Below, piece by piece: positions 22,146-34,632 of a stretch of 64,000 nt of DNA. The notes below the pieces were generated by a model. It was not told the origin of the DNA. It saw only the letters and a program-made list of their open reading frames with translations, and searched no databases. The first letter of the stretch is position 1, and each line of letters starts with the position of its first letter. The DNA is from Xylona heveae TC161 (lineage: Eukaryota; Ascomycota; Xylonomycetes; Xylonales; Xylonaceae): contig NW_017264204.1 of assembly GCF_001619985.1 (NCBI RefSeq), positions 623,983 to 687,982 of the forward strand, written 5' to 3'. Made by a program: the position numbers and the translations under genes.

Positions 22146-23744
22146 TTAGGCCTTGATGGCATACTTGCGACGGAACATGTCGTCAACCTCGGTCAGGTAG
22201 TAGGTGTTCTTGACAATGTGCTCGGTGCTGCCCTGAGGAACGTAGTTCTTCTGCAAATGAGCCTTCTCACGGAGCGAGCACATCTAGAACAAAAGAAAAA
22301 AAAAAGTCAGTAATGGACATACAGAAAACTTGTATCATGAGATGACATACCTGATCGTAAACCTCAGGAGCGACGGTGCGGCGAGCGTCGAGGCGAGCGT
22401 GCAGGTCGAGCTTCTGCTGGAATGCCTCCGTGGAGCCAACCACACGCAGAGAGAAGAAGGAGCTGGCGAGACCACTTCCGTAGCTGAAGACACCAATACG
22501 GCGGCCCTGGATAGCGGCGCTGTCGACGTTGCTCAAAAGGGCACAGAGGGAGCCGTAAACACTGGCGCTGTACATGTTGCCGCACATGGTGGGCACCTGG
22601 ACACCAGGCTGGACACGCTCCTGGAAGCGCTTCTTGCTGAGCGCCAAAAAGGTCTTTTCAATGTTGCGGTCGGACAGCGATTTCTCGTAGTCGAGTTCGC
22701 GCAAGTCGGCGGGCACCGACTCGAAGGCGGGGTGGCTGGGGTTGGCCAAGAAGTCATTGTAGAGCAAACGAGCGTACGACTTGGACACAAGTTTGCAGGT
22801 GGGCGAGTGGAAGAGGACGTGGTCAAAGCGATCAAGCGGTGTCTTCTCGTTAGCGGCGTCACCGTTGACGACGCCATTAGTCTCACCCTTTTGCTGGAGA
22901 GCCTTCTCGCGGGCGTTGTAGGCCTTGTAGCAGTTGTCGACTGCCTCCGTGTAGCAGCGAATGGAGTAGTGGCCATCGACAATGGGGTACTCGCTGGTGA
23001 GATCGGCCTTGTAAAAGTCGTACGCGTGCTGCATATACGAGCCACGGAGACCGGGCTCAAAGATAACCGGGGCATCTGGGCCAATAACCAAGGCCACACA
23101 GCCGGCACCACCGGTAGGGCGGGCAGCGCCCTTCTTGTACAATGCGATATCTCCGGTGACGACGACAGCGTCCCGGCCATCCCATGCGGACGATTCGACC
23201 CAGTTGATGGAGTTGAAGATGGCGTTGGTGCCACCATAGCAGGCGTTGACGGTGTCAATGCCCTCAACGTTGGCGTTGCCAGACTCTTCAAAGAGCTGCA
23301 TCAAGACGGACTTGACCGACTTGGACTTGTCAAGCAGAGTCTCGGTGCCAACCTCAAGTCGTCCAACGTTCTTGGGGTCAATGTTGTACTTGCGGAAGAG
23401 AGACGAGAGCGTGGTCAGGGCAAGAGAGTAGATGTCTGTATGATTCTTAGCACACTGATGGACCAGACGGAGGAAAAGAAATGGTAGAGAAATGTGTATG
23501 GGATAGGCCTACCTTCACGATCATCACAGAAGCTCATCTTGGTCTGGCCAAGACCAATGGTATACTTGCCCTCACTGACGCCATCAAACTTTTCGAGTTC
23601 AGCCTGATCGACACACTGAGGAAATTATTGCCATTAGTCAAAAGGTCCCACAAGAGGAAGTGCAGACAAACGGGAGATAGGTACCTGGTTGGGGAAGTAG
23701 ATCTCAATGGCCTTAATGCCAACATTTCTGGGACGCGCAGACAT
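22146..23744 (-). CDS. erg13: Hydroxymethylglutaryl-CoA synthase
   Basis: Four exons (23744-23685, 23615-23513, 23435-22351, 22283-22146; introns 69, 77 and 67 bp) give 461 residues. The enzyme condenses acetyl-CoA with acetoacetyl-CoA to HMG-CoA in the cytosol, the step before HMG-CoA reductase in the mevalonate and ergosterol pathway. Catalytic residues are in place: Glu86 in [17 protein letters not shown], Cys120 in [10 protein letters not shown] and His264 in [11 protein letters not shown]. Their spacing (34 residues between Glu and Cys) equals that of the human enzyme. The C-terminal [14 protein letters not shown] and [11 protein letters not shown] blocks are typical. Intron phases 0, 1 and 0 keep the frame. 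The long plus-strand frame opposite it (22330-23487) is a shadow. Length is normal for fungal Erg13. Confidence 0.97.
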
Positions 23745-26700
23745 GGTGATAGTTGAAAGGAGGGTAAAATAAAAAGTCGGGCTAAGGAGTGGGAGCAGAG
23801 GGGAAAAAAAAAGGATTAGAAAATGGAGGAAAGGGAGTGAGAAGACGAAGGATGAAATAAACGTTCCGAGCGCGGAACAAGAGGAATTGGAGTTTCGAAG
23901 ATACAGTGGTTTTGAGGGGCAGAGAGAGAAAGAGAGAGAGTGAGAGAGTGTGAGAGGGTGTGAGCGACGGCGAGGTCGTCCAGGGGCGTTGAACAAAAAG
24001 GCGGTCGCCAGCCGTGGATGTTGAGTGAAAAGTACTGGTACTTGTAATTGCTCAAAACTACTTTATCTAACTCTGATATGGGAAAGAAGTTGTGGCAAAG
24101 ATCCGAGTAAAAGGGTACCTCAAAGTCGCTCAAAGTAGAGTACTGCAGGGTCTGGCGGGATGGCGTGGTTGTGTTTCCCCTGTGGGTTGTGTGGGGAATA
24201 AGGCAAGTAAATTGAAGAGCTGCGATAACTACAATAATTTTACTACTACGGTACACCGGGCATGGCCTCTGATTTGATAAAGAGATATCTACTCTTCTCT
24301 GAATGCCTGTCACCCCCTCACAAAGGTGATCAATTTTCGGCGACACTTCAGCGGCGAGATAAACCCCCATGGCGAAATCTTGTCTGTGTGTTCCCGGCAG
24401 AAAAAATCGGTCGCCTCGTGGCAGAACGACAGAAACGACGCGGCCGCCCATCTGCCGGTGTCCAATGCGTCGTAGGCAGTTCGGGTACCTGAGACGGGGG
24501 AGGCTTGATGGCGGTGGGAGATGTCTCTCTTTTCGCCTCATCTGTTATAGCATGACATGACACGGGGGCACGGTGTACAGAATGCCGTACCTAGTTACGG
24601 AGCGAGGAGTACTCGTCCTGACTGTTACGTACCCGAGCCCTTTTTCGGGCAGTAAACTTCGGCGTCCCACCGCTTCACGGTAGATAAAGACCAGTGGCCA
24701 ACACATTTATATATCTACATGCATGTGCACCATTGTTGCTGTTGATTCTACACTACATTCTGCAAGAGGGATCGATGGTACGATCGTTGCTTTTTACTTG
24801 ATTACTGTTGTCGTGCAGTAAGATTATTTCACCAATAATAAGGAGCAATCTGATCATCGATAGGCCCCACCTCTTACCCCTCTATTGCTTTCTGACAATT
24901 AGAGAGATATGATCCATCTGCAACTAGATAACTATCAAACTACCTCAATTCATTCCAAGACACCATCCCTGGTCCCAAGAACTTTCACCGAACATTCTCA
25001 AACAACGTGCTATGGTGCTCCTGACATCAAAAATGGGTTTGTATAATGTGAGCTCAAGTGACATTTTGAATATTGTGCAGGCCCAAGGAAACCACTATCA
25101 GCTATCCTCCTGTCACAAAATCATCCTGTATCTCAAACCAATATTGTTTGCAATCAAGGATTTGCAGTTCCATTGTCGCGAGTACTGCAGTTGCGTGCAC
25201 AATGAGATACATTTTATCCACCTTTATGCGTAAGTTATGCATAATCTTATTCATCTCATCATTCGATGCTGGGGTTATTAGTCAGCAATGACATCTGCTC
25301 ATGAGACTTTTCTGGCCAAGCGACCCACGATGGCCGCCCAGCGCCGAGGTCTTTGCCCTGCCACACCCCCCTATGATCTCACTCTACGCGTAGTATCGAT
25401 CACAGAATCACAACTTCAGCTGTCATTGGTCGGACAGCCTCGCCCGGGCATCCAAACTCTATACAATTGAATCGAATGAGAAGTGATGGACCTGTCTCCG
25501 CGGGCAGAGAACATCAATGAGCTACCTCTGGTGCTACCTCTGTTCGTGGAACTTTCTTAAGAAGCTACAATTAAAGTATGTTCCCGCTAGCCATGCTAGG
25601 CCTGGAAAATACCAAGGAAACCCAATTTAAAGAGAAAAAATTTCCACGCATCACGATTCTTTTTGTCCAGAGTAAGGCACCCTGGCCGAGTCCATGTGGA
25701 GACATGAGAGTAGCCATTCTCCTCAACCTATCGTCGTCGGAGGCGCTCTTGGTCGATGGAATCCACCGTAGCGCAGCATCCATGAAATCTAATGGCGCCA
25801 AGCTGAACCGACCCGGGACTAGTGTCGGGGGTTTTGACTGTTCGACCCTGCCATCGTCCAATCAACGGTCCGGAGTGACGGCGGAGATGATCCTTTTTTG
25901 CTTCTCACTCTTTTCAGGAACCAAAGCTCGCCCAGTCCATTCTTTCGGGAAGACGTTGCAGTAGTAGTCTCGTGCCTTGTCGAGTGACAATGATAATTAT
26001 CATCAGCCTCGTCGCTTTTGATGAAAGTCCGGAACCACTTCAACGCAAGACATGATGATTCAGTAAATTCGGGGTCTCGTAATTCAGCTTTTACCTTGCG
26101 TATCTCGGCCGGACTCACATTCTCATGTGGGATTTAGGGATACTTTTCTGGAGGTAGCTCCGTCTTGGATCACAGTTACCACTACGGAGTAATTGATCAA
26201 CTGAGAGACGAGTACCTAGCGGGAGGTACCTTTGCCTTCCTACCAGGTACTTGCACTGCCCACTGGTATTCGGTATCCGATAAGTTTGATGTTGCCAATC
26301 GATAATGCTGCAGCAAGCCACCTTGAATGCGGTAAATATATACCATCATAATCCTCATCGCCGACGAAGATATTCTACAGTTACTGCCTACCTAACCTGA
26401 CTTCACAAGGTATACTGAAGATAAAGTACTCGTATCGCTCAAAGTCATGTCCCTGTTTGACTGTTTTTGCTCGTGTCCAAATTAGCGATTCACCGGCGGC
26501 ACGGTCTAGGGGAGAAAAGTCTCGCCTGGACTGTTGTTGGTGTCGCTTCGGTCGTCTTTGCCTTGTTGCTTTGATGGAATCTGATTCGATTGTCATCCTG
26601 TCCCCCCTTCTCCATCGTCTCCTTCGTCTCCTTCGCCCCTCTCCCCCCTTCCTGTCGAATTGAATTGCCTTTCTCGCCTTTTGGGGGGGGGAAGACCTCT

Positions 26701-27219
26701 CGTTTGCCCCCTCCATCTCCCGAAAAAGCCAAAATCCGAGACGTGACGGCCTGACTACGGGCCCATCATCGCTCTACCCCCATACCGCTACTGCGCTACT
26801 ACTGCTTGTACCTTCTCACAAGTCTCATCCCATCCCATCCCGTCCCGGGTTCTTGTCCCCCCATCCTGTCCGTCCCCGTACCCGTCGTCCACTTACCACT
26901 CTCGATTCTTCCATTCCAACCTCGACATCAACCCTTTCAATCTCCATCCCTCTCCTCGCACTCTCCTCATCCATCCATTCATTCTTTCTTCAACCAACGA
27001 CAATTATTCCCAAGTCCGACTCGACACATCTCGGCACCATTCGCGAATTGGAAATCCTTCGATCCGCGACTTATCCGATCGATTAAATCATAAGATTGAG
27101 AAGTTGAATCGGAAAGAAAAAAAAATAACAGTAAAAGGAGACGGATAGAGAGAAAGAGTGAAGGATTAACGAATTCGGATTTCGCCTTTAGGAGGCTTGA
27201 GGACGCCTCTCATATCATC
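23745..27219. promoter_or_regulatory. 3.5 kb divergent spacer upstream of HMG-CoA synthase and the DUF7820-like gene
   Basis: The longest gene-free stretch in the window. Near the synthase the sense strand is CT-rich (23760-23960), a likely 5' leader. A TCACCCCCTCAC stretch (24310-24321), about 570 bp upstream of the start, resembles a sterol-regulatory element with one mismatch. A TACGGAGTA word is at 26183-26191. From 26580 to 27000 the plus strand is CT-rich, the leader of the DUF7820-like gene. Between 25570 and 26120 several frames of both strands stay open for about 290 bp, which could hide an unrecognised or decayed small gene, but no motif supports one. Confidence 0.45.
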
Positions 27220-29716
27220 ATGGCGGACCGACAACCCGAACGTCCTCCTTCAAGCGCCTCCAGGCCAGCATCTCCCTCACACTTAGCCCCCGAAGCCTCG
27301 TCTTCAACATCGGCCTCATCCTCTTCTACACCTTCCTCAACTTCACCGACCGCCGCTGATGTGGTCCGATTGCCCTCCCAGACGTCTAACCCCAACGTCT
27401 TCGACGATGAATTTGCCATCGAATCTGCAGACGTCACGGATAACTCAGCACCAGTCACTCCGATTGCTGCCGAAGATCCTTCCTCCATTTCGCCCGTTGA
27501 AGCTGCTGCTATTGTTGATGGACCCATGAGACCACAGCGACCCGCAGAAGAGATAACTCCAATTGCATCGCCTCCTGTGTCCAAGGCACAGGAAGCCGCG
27601 CAAGAGACTGGCTTGGCTTCCGATGCAACAACACCGGCAGCAGCAGCAGCTTCTGCTAACGCACAAGGCCCCAAATCCCACTTCAACTTTCAAATGCCTC
27701 CACCAATGGGCCAAGGAAGACCCGCATCACCAGGCTTTAACCCTGATGGCACCCCTCGTCGCCCTGCCAGCATTGCCTCGTCTTTTCAGATGCCGCGTGC
27801 ACAGAGCCCTTACCAAGGAGCCACAGGCCCCAGTCATCCATACGACATGTACCCGCAAGGCATCGGCTTGCCTCGATCTCCTAGCCTTTCTAGTGCTTCC
27901 AATGTTCGCACATCGCGTGTGTACACTGGCCCCAACGGACCCACTCACCCTTATGGCATGTATCCCCAGAATACGATACCCGAAGGTACCGATGGTTTGA
28001 CATCGCACATTCCTGTCGGCTTCCCTGGAGTCGCACAGCAGACCTTTACCCGTCCACTTGGGCCCAGTGCTGAAGGCGCCGATGACATTGTTGGCCCGGA
28101 TGGCCACACCGAGCAGCTCCCTCCCTACACTAGATACCCCGATGGTCATCAACCATCTCCTGTTGTGAATACACATGGCTTAGACTCGGCGGCGGCGGCA
28201 GGGGCGGCAGGGGCGGCAGCAGGAACTGACGCAGCGGCCACACACGCCTTGCCTGGGGCTGATGCAGGCACTCCTGTGACTATGAGCCCTTCTCCGCAGG
28301 AACGGATACAACCCCAGACAAGCGAAACGCAGACGACGCTTGTTGAGCCCGATCATAGCGGTAGCTTCAAGGAGAAGCTGACTGAGAAGAGCAAACATCG
28401 GGTCTGCTGGGGCAAGGTGCCCATGTGGCTTTTTGCTGTCAGCATCGCCCTGATTGTCATCTTCGCGGCAATCTTGGGTGGTGTCGTCGGTGGCCTCGTG
28501 AGCAACGAGAACCGCCATAGTGCGCAACAAGCTTCTCAACAAGCTTCAGCGGCGGCAGCTAGGTAAGAATGATTATCATCTCAGTCTCATCATATTTTTG
28601 TTATTTTTTTTTTGTTCCAATTTTCTGACTGATCATGGTAATAGCGCTACACGATCGGTTGTAACGGTGACTGCCAGCTCCTCGTCTTGGAATGATTTTT
28701 CACCATTGTCATCGACTCCTACCAATCTCCCCACGCTTGCCTCTGGCACTTATGTCGTGCCCATGCCCACGGCTCAGGTGGATTCAAGTGCCTGTCTCAT
28801 TGACAATAATCAATCGAGCGCTTGGTCGTGCAATGTCGGCGGTGACCTCTTTGAATTGCTCTATATTGCTGGTGGCCCAGGAAAGTCGAATTTTGCCAAA
28901 TTTATCACCCCGGGTGATACCATACAATACGGAGCGCAACCGCCGTCGATTGGTCAACCACAAATGGTTAATCTTGTGACGGACAATGACGCTGCCAACC
29001 TCGGACCCGCATACTTTTTCCGCACGCAGGCATACGACAAGGTCGTGGTTGTTCCCGAAGAGCAGTTTCCTCAAGGCTCTTCTAGTAAACAAAGACGATC
29101 TGCATCACCCATTGTGCAACGAAGTTCTGCCAATTTCACACGATACACTGATATTGTCAGACCAAATGAAAAGCCATGGTTTTGTTTTTGGAATGGAACC
29201 ATGCTCGACGTCTTCATCTACCTTTATGAAAACTCGTCGGTAGCAGCCTGGGACAACGCGGCGGCGTCGGCAGCAGCCAAGAGCTCCGGACACTCATCGA
29301 CGACCACTATCACCACGACATATAATTCATACCCCAGCGGCATGGCTCCAACATCGACAACCTCCAGTCTAACAACCACCAGTGATACCGTTCCCTGGCC
29401 CAGCCAATTTAATGATTTCCCCAAACGTGTCAAAGCTATTGAGCGAAGGCAGGAGCATAATGCGATCCAGCCGTATTGCCAGCAGATGCAAATGTTGGAT
29501 GACTGGTCCATCCAACCGGCCCAAGAAAATGGCAGCCCAGTCACCTTCTTGCTCAATGAGACCGAGCCAGAACCGTCACCTACTACTGCCGCGTTCATCA
29601 CAAGCGTGACCGCGCGCCGTCGCCGGTGGGATGATGGACCTGAAGTCCGTGCCAAGCGGTCCGAAGGTGGCGCTACCTGGAAAGACGGCTGTTTCTGCGA
29701 GTGGCTAAGCTCATGA
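27220..29716 (+). CDS. Type II single-pass membrane protein with large ectodomain (DUF7820-like)
   Basis: Exons 27220-28562 and 28645-29716 (intron 82 bp, GTAAGA...AATAG) give 804 residues. The N-terminal ~400 residues are Pro/Ser/Ala-rich and disordered, with repeated ATGPSHPYDMYP / TGPNGPTHPYGMYP units. A basic-flanked membrane helix follows (HRVCWGKVPMWLFAV, then IALIVIFAAILGG, about residues 386-425). The C-terminal ~380 residues have N-glycosylation sites and Cys pairs (ACLIDNNQSSAWSCNVGG, KPWFCFWNGTMLDVF, DGCFCEWLS). I believe this is the fungal family labelled DUF7820; its function is unknown. The topology suggests a cell-surface protein with a cytosolic disordered tail. Dibasic sites (SSKQRRSAS, TARRRRW, RAKRSEG) could be cut by a Kex2-type protease. 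Start at 27220 is the first Met of the frame. Confidence 0.8.
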
Positions 29717-31113
29717 CATTAATTTTCGACGTTTTTAAAGATATCATTTTCTTTTCCCTCAAATTGGTCCTTCTACTACTTCCCTCGTGGAATCCTCGAG
29801 GCTTTTTCTCCTTCTTTCAACTCTTTCCTACGACTTCACCATATATATTTCTTTTTTTCTTTTTTTTTTGCCACTCTTCCTAATTTTTCTACCGGAGAAT
29901 ATGCGGGCGTTCTTTGACATATATATTCTTTATCATTTCTGGCGATTACGATTCTCGTCATCACCGTCATCATCTCATGAACCTCATTTTTGTCTTTATT
30001 ACACTGGTGTCTGTCTATCTAGCCACTCTTTTTCTTGTCCTTTGTCCTTTGTCCTTGCTTTTGGCCAGGGGAATTGGTCACCCTGTTCAACATTTTCATC
30101 TTTTGCATATTATGTTCTAAAGCCCTCTAAAGAATCTTGTAATTTTTCTCCTCAAGAGGGAAATATTATTTGATGTCTTCTCCTTTTGAACCTTTGCTTT
30201 GCTTTACTTTTGCTTTTGCTTTTAATTATTGGTCTTGCTCTTGATTTTATCTACAAACAGGACGGTGTAGTCAGGCCCCATAGGAATTGGACAGATAAAA
30301 TTCTTTTTTCCCGTTTCCGTTTCCGTCTCCTTTTTCTTGTTGTGTTTTTCTTTCATCCCTTTCTTCGTCCACTATTGGTCGTCTTCTTTTTTTTTTTTTT
30401 TTTTTTTGTTTTTTCTTTTGTCCACTTTTCTAAATTCCACATGTTGTGCGTATTGTGTATTGCGTACTGCGTATTGGATGGCTTGTTTGATAATTATATC
30501 CCTTTTCTTTTTCTTTTCTAAATCTTTTTTTCTTTTTCCTTTTTCCTTTTCCCTTTTTCTTCTTCTTTTCCTTTTCGTGCATTTTTATTATCAATATTTT
30601 TACTACTATTACTACATACATGACTACTACTATGTGTGGTCCCGCTGAGAGAGCTATATTAGACAAATAACAATCAAGGAGTTATAAGTAAAAGTTTCTT
30701 TTCAATTCAATTCATATCTGAATAAGTGAGCAACGGAATGAGTGAGTGAGTGAGTTCGAGATATCGTCGTAGACTTTCCTGCTTGCCGCCAAGTAATTTC
30801 GTGGATAATGGTTCATGGTTCGGGTCGTCAAAGGAATAAGTATGAAAGGAACATCCACATTTCATATTTTGGAGAATGGTTGGAATAGGAAGATCATTTG
30901 ATAAAGATTGCTCTAGAAATACGGGATATATTTGCAATTTGAATACTGGTTGAGAAGCGTATAGGTGGTTTGGTATTGGTATCGGTATTTGGTATATATC
31001 TTTCCGAAAGGAGGAAAGAGGGAAGAGAAAAAGAGGCAGGAAGCGAGACAGAAAAGGGCCGTGGCTGAGAAGATGGAAAATGGAAAGGGGCCCAAGGGTG
31101 AGAAAGGGGGGGA
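29717..31113. other. Convergent spacer with ~900 bp pyrimidine-rich strand
   Basis: After the DUF7820-like gene the plus strand is almost all T and C for long stretches (29740-29890, 30180-30600), including a run of about 20 T (30389-30408). Near 30438-30478 a loose repeat of gtgtattgcgtact type occurs. At the far end a purine-rich stretch (31010-31110) is CT-rich on the opposite strand. No gene is seen; the reading frames in it are products of composition. Confidence 0.55.
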
Positions 31114-33190
31114 TTATAATTTAAACGTCGCATTCTCCTTTTCCCATCTTACAGCCACAGGCCTTGATGGGAGGGGCTGGGATGTCCATGCTTGAGAGGT
31201 AAATTGGGACTCTTGCTGTGAGGAAGGCGATGATGATAATGGATTGATAGGTTCTGACTGCGCTGGTAATGATGATGCTGTTGTTGGTATTGGTGAGGCC
31301 CCTGACGGGGGATAGGCGGCTAGTTGTCCTGCCAAATCGAGTTTCAAAGAGCGACTGCGCTCGGTGCACAGTTCGTAGATGGTGCATAGATTGAATATAC
31401 TTGCTTGAGTCATTGGTGGCGTTACTGGCGTTGGCGTCGTGGCAGGATGAGATGGGGATTCAGGGTCTTTTGTCGGCGAAGGTGCTTGCGATTCAGCAGG
31501 AGCAGATGATGACGGCGGGATTAGAGATGAGAGTAGAGAGCGAGACTGTTATTCGTAAGAAGCCATCAGTTATTGAATTTGCTCATTGCAACAGATGTTC
31601 AGATTAAAACATACCTCTAACAACCGACCGGAATATAATAGACACACAGCGAGGTTTTGCGCAATGAGAGCGTGCAGGCCAGGGTCAAGGCGTGCCGAGC
31701 TACTGGGCGGGCCAGTGTTGTCCGGCGTTGTATCTTTCGCAGCTGCATCTGAAGCTGTTTCAACTTTGTGCGAAGTCATCTCGTTTTGAGACTGGGATCC
31801 TTCACCCTCTGCTGCTGAAGGTTCTTCTTTAGCGTTGGCAGAAGAATCTTTCTTGTCTAATAGAGCGCGCCACTGTGACACAGCCAGGTTAAAATCACCA
31901 TCCGCCATACTGCACAAAGCATCAACAACTCCCCCAGAGATCTCTTCTTTAGCTGCTTCTCCATTTTCATCAGATCGCGCTAGACATTGTCTCGCCGCTG
32001 TGACATTGCCGCCGCGAAGGTATATCAGAGCCAGCCTAGTATTCATCGCTTGAGCAGCGGGACCATGACAAGTAGGTCTCAACGAGCCAAGATGCCTCAC
32101 GGCCGTCTCCAGATCACCCATTTCAACGAGCGCATTTCCAACGCGGAGACCAAGATCCCAGAGGCGGTCTTGCCAGAGACGAATCTCTGCTTCGTCCGGG
32201 GTCGACTTTGATCTGGCTTTGGCAAGGCTGAAACGCGCGTCACGAGCTAATTCATAATATCCCATTACGCCTCGACGCCAATCGCCATAGCCAATTCCTT
32301 GAAGACGCACAGCTAGCACTCGGAGTTCCCACGGTACCAGGTGCGCTTCGGTAATGGGATCGCGGTAGAAGGTTGAATTGAGATCCTCCAGTGCCTTGAC
32401 CTCTTGAGCGGCAATCACCGTTTGGTTTATGAGTGTGAGACATGCTAGGCGAGTATATAAGAGCGAAAAGATTTCCGCATGAGCTGTTGGAGATACTTCG
32501 GTCGTCAGCGTCGAGGCAGCCCGGATGGCTGCGGCTCGAAAATGGCCTTGTGCGAGAAGCTCCGGGAGTGGTGCAACGGGTGAGGGCTGATAGGGAGATT
32601 CCCGGAAAGCTTGAGGAACGTCCTACGGGATATATTAGATATGGAAGAGCATTCAGGCTGAATTATACGAAAGTGAAATGTTCTTCTGTTGCGCCTGTGC
32701 AATGTGAGTCGAGTAAACGTACCAATTGGCTCAACGGATGATATATTTCGGGCCGTAAAAGATAGCCAAAATCCCTGAGCGGTCGGTCTATGCTTGCTAG
32801 AACAAGCTCAGGGTCTAGTGTGGGCGGATTGGATGGCGAAGGAGTCACAGCTCGTGGAGTGGGATCAGGGCTAGGGGAAAGCGAGAGAGCGGGCAATGAA
32901 ACCGACAATGGACTGAAAAGAGTCAATGAAACACATATCACAAAGACTAAGAGCCAAAATTTTCAACAACTAACTCATCTAATGGACCTTTGGTAGAGCT
33001 TCGCGGTCGCAGTACTTGAAATAATTAGTTCATTGATCTCAGAAGAGAAAGGCTGGGCCTGGTGGTGTGTTTATCGCGCCTTTTTGTTCTAGGGAAGATA
33101 TTAAGGTACTAGCATACCTCGACGTCGATCATCTGCTGAGAGATGCCTGTTATGCGCTTTAGGCGTAGATGTGCCAGATGACGAAGACAT
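31114..33190 (-). CDS. TRAPPC12-like TPR protein
   Basis: Five exons (33190-33118, 33014-32975, 32912-32723, 32622-31615, 31545-31114; introns 103, 62, 100 and 69 bp) give 580 residues. The N-terminus is Ser/Pro-rich and disordered. The core is helical, with TPR-like helices: VPWELRVLAVRLQGIGYGDW, then GYYELARDARF, LVEMGDLETAVRHLG and LALIYLRGGNVTAARQCL. After a disordered linker it has DPGLHALIAQNLAVCLLYSG. The last part, ASIFNLCTIYELCTERSRS, matches the end I know from TRAPP subunit 12 homologues. TRAPPC12-type proteins act in TRAPP-dependent ER-Golgi vesicle traffic. The first three small exons are supported by frame only. It shares a 356 bp promoter with the DUF1749 gene. Confidence 0.8.
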
Positions 33191-33546
33191 AATTTCAGCT
33201 AATTGTCGACACCAGGCCAAAGTCAACAAAGACGTTAACCTCTGGAGCAGCTGACGTCGGAAAGTGAGTGAGAGCTTAACGACGATGGCGGTGGACCGGA
33301 GCCAAGCATTCTGCCGGGCGGTGAAGCGGGACACCGAACTACCAGCGAGGGACCCTGACGCAGCCCCATGGCCCCACCACTGGATTACTCTCTGTATCCA
33401 CCAACCGTCATCCCACTCATCCTGTCCCCCTCCCAGAAGTCCTTTCCTCTATAACCCTCGAATTGAATTCATCTCTCTCTCTCTCTTTCCCTCCCTCTTA
33501 AAATCTGATCAGCTTCAGTCAATTGCCTAATTAAAATAAACAGAAA
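33191..33546. promoter_or_regulatory. Short bidirectional promoter
   Basis: 356 bp between two divergent starts, with a (TC)n tract (33472-33496) followed by a CT-rich leader next to the plus-strand gene. A 77-codon minus-strand frame overlapping the TRAPPC12-like first exon starts here; I prefer the later Met at 33190 because it opens directly into the Ser-rich exon. Confidence 0.5.
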
Positions 33547-34632
33547 ATGGGCTTCATTGCAGGACCTCATCCGGGCATCCTCCACCACTACGTAGGGAAA
33601 CCCCCTTTGAACAACCTTGTTTAATCAGTACCCCAGATATAAACCAAAAAAAGAATCCAGCATCATTAAATGCCTTTTCTCTTTCCAATTTATATCACTT
33701 GCGCTGTACTTAATCACGTAGCTGATCCCGCATAAACAATATAGTCTCCCCGCCTCGTAGCTTTCGAACATTCTCCTCCAGCGAGCCATGCCTCTGCACC
33801 GGAGTCCCAGCCTAAAAATACCATCATTTTCATCGCAGGATTAGGTGACGGTCTATTGACTGTGCCATATGCAACGAAGCTTTCTCAAGCTCTCCCGCCC
33901 AACTACCGCCTCGCCGAAATTCTCCTCTTTTCTTCCTATACTGGCTGGGGCATTTCATCATTGCAACGGGATGCTGCTCAGATATCAGAGTGCGTAGCGT
34001 ACTTCAAACGCGCTCGGCCAGGTGGTAAGATTATCCTGATGGGCCATTCCACTGGTTGTCAGGACACAATCGAGTACCTGGTCGGTAGAAATGCCGCTTC
34101 ATACACCCCTATTGATGGCGCAATCTTGCAAGCCTCCATTAGCGATCGAGAAGCAATTGAGGCGGAGCTCAAGCCGGCAACGCTGAAGAGGGGTATTGAA
34201 ATAGCCCAAAAATGGGTTGCTGAGGGCAAAGGTGACGATGTGCTGCCGGCCGAAGCGACAGATGGATCCTTTGGTTCGCCCTGTACCGCTCGACGATGGT
34301 TGAGCCTTACAAGCCCTGACCATGATGGCGACGATGATTATTTCAGTTCCGACCTCTCGGACGAGCAGCTCCGCCAGACTTTTGGGAAAATTCCAGCCTC
34401 CAGTCCCTTGTGTATTTTGTACTCGGGGTCGGATCAGTTTGTGCCTGATTTTGTAGACAAGGCTGCGTTGGTGAAGAAGTGGATCGGCTTCGTCAAAGAA
34501 GGAGGTGGAAAGGTGGACGAGGAACACTCTGGTCTAGTGAAAGACGCAAGCCATAACTTAATTGGCAATGATGAGCCGGTCGTTAAAGACTTGATTGAGC
34601 GAGTTCTGGGATTTGTGACGAAGATCGCCTGA
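33547..34632 (+). CDS. DUF1749 alpha/beta hydrolase
   Basis: Exons 33547-33591 and 33745-34632 (intron 153 bp, GTAGGG...TATAG) give 310 residues. The splice joins HPGILHHY to SPRLVAFEHSPPA, a typical opening of this family. Then come NTIIFIAGLGDGLLTVPYA and the nucleophile elbow ILMGHSTGCQD. LCILYSGSDQFVPDFV (acid region) and KDASHNLIG (catalytic His region) follow, so the triad looks complete. DUF1749 includes the A. fumigatus SidJ siderophore (fusarinine) hydrolase, and related proteins of unknown substrate. I would not claim the siderophore role here since no siderophore gene is near. The short first exon holds the only start consistent with the family. Confidence 0.87.

Noticed and set aside
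22330-23487. 385-codon plus-strand open frame
   Set aside because: It lies wholly antisense to HMG-CoA synthase exon 3 and has no family motif; it is a codon-bias shadow.
25571-26118. Possible small gene on either strand
   Set aside because: Open frames of about 100 codons in several frames, no splice-consistent extension and no recognisable motif.
33191-33334. N-terminal extension of the TRAPPC12-like protein (start near 33334)
   Set aside because: The extension is a Leu/Arg-rich stretch inside the short promoter; the Met at 33190 opens directly into the Ser-rich exon and is preferred.
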